Shown here in pieces: positions 7,303-10,253 of a stretch of DNA of 10,253 nucleotides (its first letter is position 1; each line of letters opens with the position of its first letter). The DNA lies in contig DFWT01000297.1 of assembly GCA_002381045.1 (NCBI GenBank), forward strand, positions 9,632-19,884, written 5' to 3'. The notes below the pieces were generated by a model. The model was not told where the DNA came from. It did no database searches and saw only the letters and a list, made by a program, of their open reading frames with translations. Made by a program: the position numbers and the translations under genes. The DNA comes from Rhodoferax sp. UBA4127 (GTDB taxonomy: Bacteria > Pseudomonadota > Gammaproteobacteria > Burkholderiales > Burkholderiaceae_C).

Positions 7303-8379
7303 TCAAGCCCTCCCCGCCTGCGAGGGAGACAAAACCAGCGAACCTCGATCGTCAAACAGATACACCTGTTCCGGGCTGAAGTAGAGCGCCAACTGCACAC
7401 CCAACTCAAAGTAATGCACGCCGGTCAACTGCGCTACCAGATCACCAACCCCTGTTTGCACATGTACGAATGTGTCGGACCCGGAGATTTCGGCCAATTC
7501 AACTTTGCCGGCCAAGGTGACATCGCCAGCCAACGGCTGGACACGCAAGGCACTGGCGCGCATGCCCACGGTGAGCTTGCCGGAAGCCCCTTGAGGCAAC
7601 ACCAGCGACAGTAACGGCCCACCATCGAGTTGAACACCACTTTGGCCTGTACGACTGGCCGCCATCAAGTTCATAGGAGGGTCGCTGAAAGCCCGCGCTA
7701 CCCGCAGTGACTTGGGCTGGTGAAAAACCTCGGAAGTCGGCCCATATTGCAGCAGTTCACCGCCATCGAGCACGGCCGTGTAGCCGCCCAATAGCAGCGC
7801 TTCTGCCGGCTCGGTCGTGGCATAAATGACTGTTGAATCACCTGCAGCAAAAAGATCAGTCAACTCGTCGCGCAGCTCTTCGCGCAGCTTGTAATCCAGG
7901 TTAACCAATGGCTCGTCCAGCAGCATCAAGGGGGCCCCTTTCGCCAGCGCTCGGGCCAGCGCCACCCGTTGCTGCTGCCCACCTGAGAGTTCGGAAGGGT
8001 AGCGATCCAGAAACATCTCAATGTGCAACTTCTCTGCAAGCTCCTGAACGCGCGCAAAGGTGTCCTTTTCACCGCGCAATTTCAACGGTGATGCAATGTT
8101 GTCTCTGACCTTCAATGACGGGTAATTGATGAACTGCTGGTAGACCATCGCCACGTTGCGCTCACGCACCGGCACGCCCACCACGTTTTGACCATCCACC
8201 ATCACACGCCCGCGTGTCGGCACATCCAAACCGGCCATGATGCGCATCAGGCTTGTCTTGCCCGCCTGCGTGGCACCCAACAACACGGTCACAGCGCTGC
8301 TGCGTGGCGCAATGCTCATGTCATACAACCATGTTTGGGCATTCACTGTCTTGCCTACACTGTCTAGCGTCAACTGCAT
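7303..8379 (-). CDS. glpS: Glycerol ABC transporter, ATP-binding subunit 1 lacking the switch histidine
   Basis: First gene of the operon, 358 residues, MalK/UgpC type with an ABC domain and a TOBE-like C-terminus. Walker A is GATQAGKT (35-42), the Q-loop glutamine is Q81, the signature is a perfect LSGGQ (131-135) and Walker B is LMLLDE (151-156, E156). The H-loop reads YATTEPAEA (186-194) where relatives have YVTHDQVEA, so threonine (T189) replaces the histidine that normally contacts the gamma phosphate. The partner GlpT retains its histidine but lacks the signature. A weak AAAGG lies seven bases before the ATG. Its start faces glpR across 137 bases, so the operon promoter and any operator should be there. 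Substrate is assigned from context. Confidence 0.9.
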   Translation of the reverse strand: MQLTLDSVGKTVNAQTWLYDMSIAPRSSAVTVLLGATQAGKTSLMRIMAGLDVPTRGRVMVDGQNVVGVPVRERNVAMVYQQFINYPSLKVRDNIASPLKLRGEKDTFARVQELAEKLHIEMFLDRYPSELSGGQQQRVALARALAKGAPLMLLDEPLVNLDYKLREELRDELTDLFAAGDSTVIYATTEPAEALLLGGYTAVLDGGELLQYGPTSEVFHQPKSLRVARAFSDPPMNLMAASRTGQSGVQLDGGPLLSLVLPQGASGKLTVGMRASALRVQPLAGDVTLAGKVELAEISGSDTFVHVQTGVGDLVAQLTGVHYFELGVQLALYFSPEQVYLFDDRGSLVLSPSQAGRA

Positions 8380-8516
8380 TCGGTTGCCTTTGCTGTCGAA
8401 TTCGTTGGCAAATTATTGTTCGTTTCTTTTCTTTTCTTATCGGTATTTACCCTATTCGTTTTCTTATTTTTTCGCTTTAAAGTCAGTTCACGGCTGAAAC
8501 AGACTGACAAAACCAC
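8380..8516. promoter_or_regulatory. Divergent glpS-glpR control region with repeated TTCG elements
   Basis: This 137-base gap separates two genes transcribed away from each other and is much richer in A and T than its surroundings, with long pyrimidine runs on the plus strand. Four similar elements of the form TTCG(T/C)T occur on the plus strand at 8401, 8419, 8455 and 8471. The spacings of 18, 36 and 16 put them at roughly regular intervals. DeoR-family repressors often bind repeated TTCG-containing half sites, so these are candidate GlpR operators. A minus-strand AATAAT near 8411-8416 could be a -10 box for glpS, but no good -35 partner is seen. I cannot place either promoter firmly. Confidence 0.5.
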
Positions 8517-9287
8517 ATGAGCACAAACCCAAGACAACTGGCCCTCCTTGAGGTCATGCAAAGTCAAGGCTCGGTCACCGTTGAGTACCTGGCTGAAAAG
8601 CTTGGCGTCACGCTGCAGACCGTCAGACGAGACGTTCAGCGCCTGGCTGACAGCGGCCTGTTAACCCGATTTCACGGTGGCGTTCGCGTCCCACGATCAA
8701 CCATCGAGAACATCGCACATCAACAACGAGAACACCTGAACACTGCCGGCAAGACCCGCATTGCTCAGGCAGTGGCAGCTGAGGTCCCGAACGATTGTTC
8801 TTTGATCTTGAACATCGGCACCACCACCGAATGCATTGCACGTGCGCTGCTTCGCCACTCGGGACTTCGGGTCATCACCAACAACCTCAATGTCGCCAGT
8901 ATCCTGAGCGCCAACCTCAACTGTGAAGTGATCGTCGTCGGTGGTGTGGTGCGGGGCCGTGACCAAGGCATCATCGGAGAAGCTGCAGTGGACTTCATCC
9001 GCCAATTCAAAGTGGACATTGCCATCATTGGTATTTCAGCGATTGAGTCCGACGGGTCGCTGCGAGATTTTGACTACCGAGAAGTCAAGGTATCCCAAAC
9101 CATCATCTCTCACGCCCGAGAGGTCTGGCTGGCGGCCGACAGCAGCAAGTTCAATCGACCAGCAATGGTGGAGGTGGGCAACCTGACCCAAATTGACCGG
9201 CTGTTCACTGATGCATCGCCGCCTGAACCATTTCCCACCTTGTTGAATGAGGCACAAGTACGCTATAGCGTCGCACAGCCTGTTTGA
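8517..9287 (+). CDS. glpR: DeoR-family transcriptional regulator, glycerol repressor
   Basis: Protein of 256 residues, the normal length for GlpR. The N-terminal DeoR helix-turn-helix spans about residues 5-57, with VEYLAEKLGVTLQTVRRDVQRL (about 22-43, listed here by its edges VEYLAEK and VRRDVQRL) and the conserved tail LTRFHGGVRVP. The C-terminal DeoR sensor domain shows LNIGTTTE (about 98-105), ITNNLNVA (120-127), VVGGVVRGRDQGIIG and LAADSSKF, which form the sugar-phosphate pocket. It probably binds glycerol-3-phosphate and represses the divergent transport operon and glpK. The ATG at 8517 lacks a clear Shine-Dalgarno, suggesting low expression, which is common for repressors. Only 47 bases separate it from glpK, so the two probably form one transcript. 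Confidence 0.92.
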   Translation: MSTNPRQLALLEVMQSQGSVTVEYLAEKLGVTLQTVRRDVQRLADSGLLTRFHGGVRVPRSTIENIAHQQREHLNTAGKTRIAQAVAAEVPNDCSLILNIGTTTECIARALLRHSGLRVITNNLNVASILSANLNCEVIVVGGVVRGRDQGIIGEAAVDFIRQFKVDIAIIGISAIESDGSLRDFDYREVKVSQTIISHAREVWLAADSSKFNRPAMVEVGNLTQIDRLFTDASPPEPFPTLLNEAQVRYSVAQPV

Positions 9288-9325
9288 GACACACTGCGAA
9301 ACACAGCGCATTCATTTCCACCCAT

Positions 9326-9330
9326 GGTGA
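9326..9330 (+). promoter_or_regulatory. Ribosome binding site of glpK, inside a tiny overlapping ORF
   Basis: GGTGA lies four bases before the glpK ATG at 9335. An out-of-frame mini-ORF (ATG GTG AAT TCA TGA, 9324-9338) spans it, and its stop overlaps the glpK start as ATGA. Whether the mini-ORF is translated is unknown. Confidence 0.45.
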
Positions 9331-9334
9331 ATTC

Positions 9335-10253
9335 ATGACCTACTTACTCGCCCTTGACCAAGGCACCTCCAGTTCGCGCAGCATTGTGTTTGATGCACAG
9401 GGGCATATCGTGGCGGTGGCGCAGCAGGAGTTGACGCAGATCTATCCCCAACCGGGCTGGGTGGAGCACGACCCCATTGAAATCTGGCAAACCCAGTTGG
9501 GCACGGCGCGGCAAGCGCTGGCCAAAGCGGGTTTGACCGCACACAACATCCGCGCCATCGGCATTACCAACCAGCGCGAAACCACCGTCGTATGGAACCG
9601 CAAGACTGGCTTGCCGATTCACAACGCCATCGTTTGGCAAGACCGCCGGGCCGAGCCGGCCTGCCAAGCCCTGCGCGAACAAGGTCTGGCGCCCGTGATT
9701 CAAGCTGCCACGGGCTTGCGGGTGGATGCTTATTTTTCGGGTACCAAGCTGAAGTGGATTCTGGACCAAGTGCCCCAGGCCAGGCAGCTGGCGCAAGACG
9801 GCGAACTGGCGTTTGGCACAGTGGACAGTTGGCTGATCTGGCAACTGACACACGGCGCGGTACACGTCACCGATGTCAGCAATGCCTCGCGCACCATGCT
9901 GTTCAACGTGCACACCAACGCCTGGGACGAGGCGTTGCTTGCGCTGCTGCGCATTCCTGCTTCGCTCCTGCCCAAGGTTCAGCCATCCAGCAGCCACTTC
10001 GGCGAAGCCACCGCCAGCCTGTTGGGCCACCGCGTGGTCATTGGCGGCGTGGCGGGCGACCAGCAAAGCGCCTTGTTCGGCCAGGCCTGCTTTGTGCCTG
10101 GCATGGCCAAGAACACCTACGGCACGGGCTGCTTCCTGCTGATGCACACCGGCAGCGCGTTCCGGCGTTCGGAAAATGGCCTGCTGACTACAAGTGCGGC
10201 TCAAATTGCCCCCACGCTTGTCGCTTCGCGTACTGCGCTGCCCCCCGAGGGGG
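9335..10253 (+). CDS. glpK: Glycerol kinase, N-terminal part (runs off right edge)
   Basis: Cytoplasmic enzyme that phosphorylates glycerol with ATP to sn-glycerol-3-phosphate. The window holds 306 codons of an expected 500 or so, open to the edge without a stop. The FGGY-family phosphate loop is LALDQGTSSSRS (5-16). Substrate-site motifs are NQRETT (79-84), WQDRR (101-105), DAYFSGTK (131-138) and the catalytic GDQQ (241-244, D242). KNTYGTGCF (259-267) and NGLLTT (281-286) follow as in E. coli GlpK. After residue 290 the family pattern leading to the conserved (A/F)xEG(A/S)VF stretch is lost. In its place the frame reads through a GC-rich palindromic repeat (IAPTLVASRTALPPEG). This may be a tolerated in-frame insertion in a loop or the start of a disrupted gene; sequence beyond the window is needed to decide. 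Confidence 0.93.
   Translation, partial: MTYLLALDQGTSSSRSIVFDAQGHIVAVAQQELTQIYPQPGWVEHDPIEIWQTQLGTARQALAKAGLTAHNIRAIGITNQRETTVVWNRKTGLPIHNAIVWQDRRAEPACQALREQGLAPVIQAATGLRVDAYFSGTKLKWILDQVPQARQLAQDGELAFGTVDSWLIWQLTHGAVHVTDVSNASRTMLFNVHTNAWDEALLALLRIPASLLPKVQPSSSHFGEATASLLGHRVVIGGVAGDQQSALFGQACFVPGMAKNTYGTGCFLLMHTGSAFRRSENGLLTTSAAQIAPTLVASRTALPPEG
10208..10253. repeat. GC-rich palindromic dispersed repeat (partial) within glpK
   Basis: The segment begins GCCCCCACGC and ends at the window edge with CCCCCCGAGGGGG, which can form a 5-bp C/G stem with a three-base loop. Internal ACGC (10214-10217) and GCGT (10228-10231) are also complementary, and the outer GCCCCC could pair with the terminal G-run, so alternative folds exist. 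From memory it resembles a palindromic element scattered through Comamonadaceae genomes, mostly between genes. No other copy is seen in this window. It lies where GlpK homology stops, which supports it being an insertion. The right boundary is outside the window. Confidence 0.6.

Noticed and set aside
7302..7409. N-terminal extension of the glpT frame to 7409
   Set aside because: It overlaps the glpS 3' end in another frame; GGGAGG before the ATG at 7301 and the start of ABC-domain homology support the shorter form.
6225..8379. Assignment as a maltose or sn-glycerol-3-phosphate (Ugp) transporter
   Set aside because: Two different ATPases, a DUF2160 protein and linkage to glpD, glpR and glpK fit the glycerol ABC system; Mal and Ugp systems use a single homodimeric ATPase.
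8370..8567. Minus-strand open frame across the glpS-glpR gap
   Set aside because: It overlaps the starts of both divergent genes, is low-complexity and rich in Lys, Asn and Thr from the AT-rich region, and has no recognisable domain.
9344..10204. Long open reading frame of 286 codons on the minus strand opposite glpK
   Set aside because: It lies wholly antisense to the clearly conserved glpK, has a composition rich in Arg, Ala, Gln and Gly typical of GC-rich antisense frames, and matches no family I recognise.
1..10253. CRISPR array, tRNA, insertion sequence or phage genes
   Set aside because: No regularly spaced repeats, cloverleaf, transposase or integrase was found on reading both strands.

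Overview
The window looks like part of a chromosome from a betaproteobacterium of the Comamonadaceae type (Rhodoferax, Polaromonas, Acidovorax and relatives). This is judged from protein sequence character, moderately high GC and a GC-rich palindromic repeat at the right edge that resembles a dispersed repeat common in that family. No species call is possible by reading alone.

Layout. The left edge (1-404, minus strand) is the head of the spc ribosomal-protein operon: the first codons of rplX (L24) and all of rplN (L14). A 196-base gap (405-600) carries a convincing sigma70 promoter and a leader hairpin for rplN. From 601 to 8379, all on the minus strand, runs one glycerol operon. In transcription order it is glpS and glpT (two ABC ATPases), glpP and glpQ (two permeases), glpU (a small DUF2160-type membrane protein), glpV (periplasmic binding protein) and glpD (FAD-dependent glycerol-3-phosphate dehydrogenase). 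A 137-base AT-rich divergent region (8380-8516) separates it from the plus-strand genes glpR (DeoR-family repressor, 8517-9287) and glpK (glycerol kinase, from 9335 and running off the right edge).

How it works together. GlpV captures glycerol in the periplasm, GlpP/GlpQ with GlpS/GlpT import it using ATP, GlpK phosphorylates it to glycerol-3-phosphate, and GlpD oxidises that to dihydroxyacetone phosphate while feeding electrons to the respiratory chain. GlpR presumably represses from the divergent region and is relieved by glycerol-3-phosphate. The arrangement matches the glycerol ABC system (glpSTPQUV with glpR, glpD, glpK) described in Rhizobium leguminosarum, so the pathway itself is not new. 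No aquaglyceroporin gene (glpF) is present in the window.

Most interesting points: (1) the two ATPases have complementary defects, a missing switch histidine in GlpS and a degenerate signature motif in GlpT, which should both fall in one of the two composite ATP sites; (2) a GC-rich palindromic repeat sits in frame inside glpK just before the window ends; (3) a perfect 14-bp stem-loop lies between glpV and glpD; (4) the spc operon starts directly behind glpD, with no visible terminator, instead of following the S10 operon.
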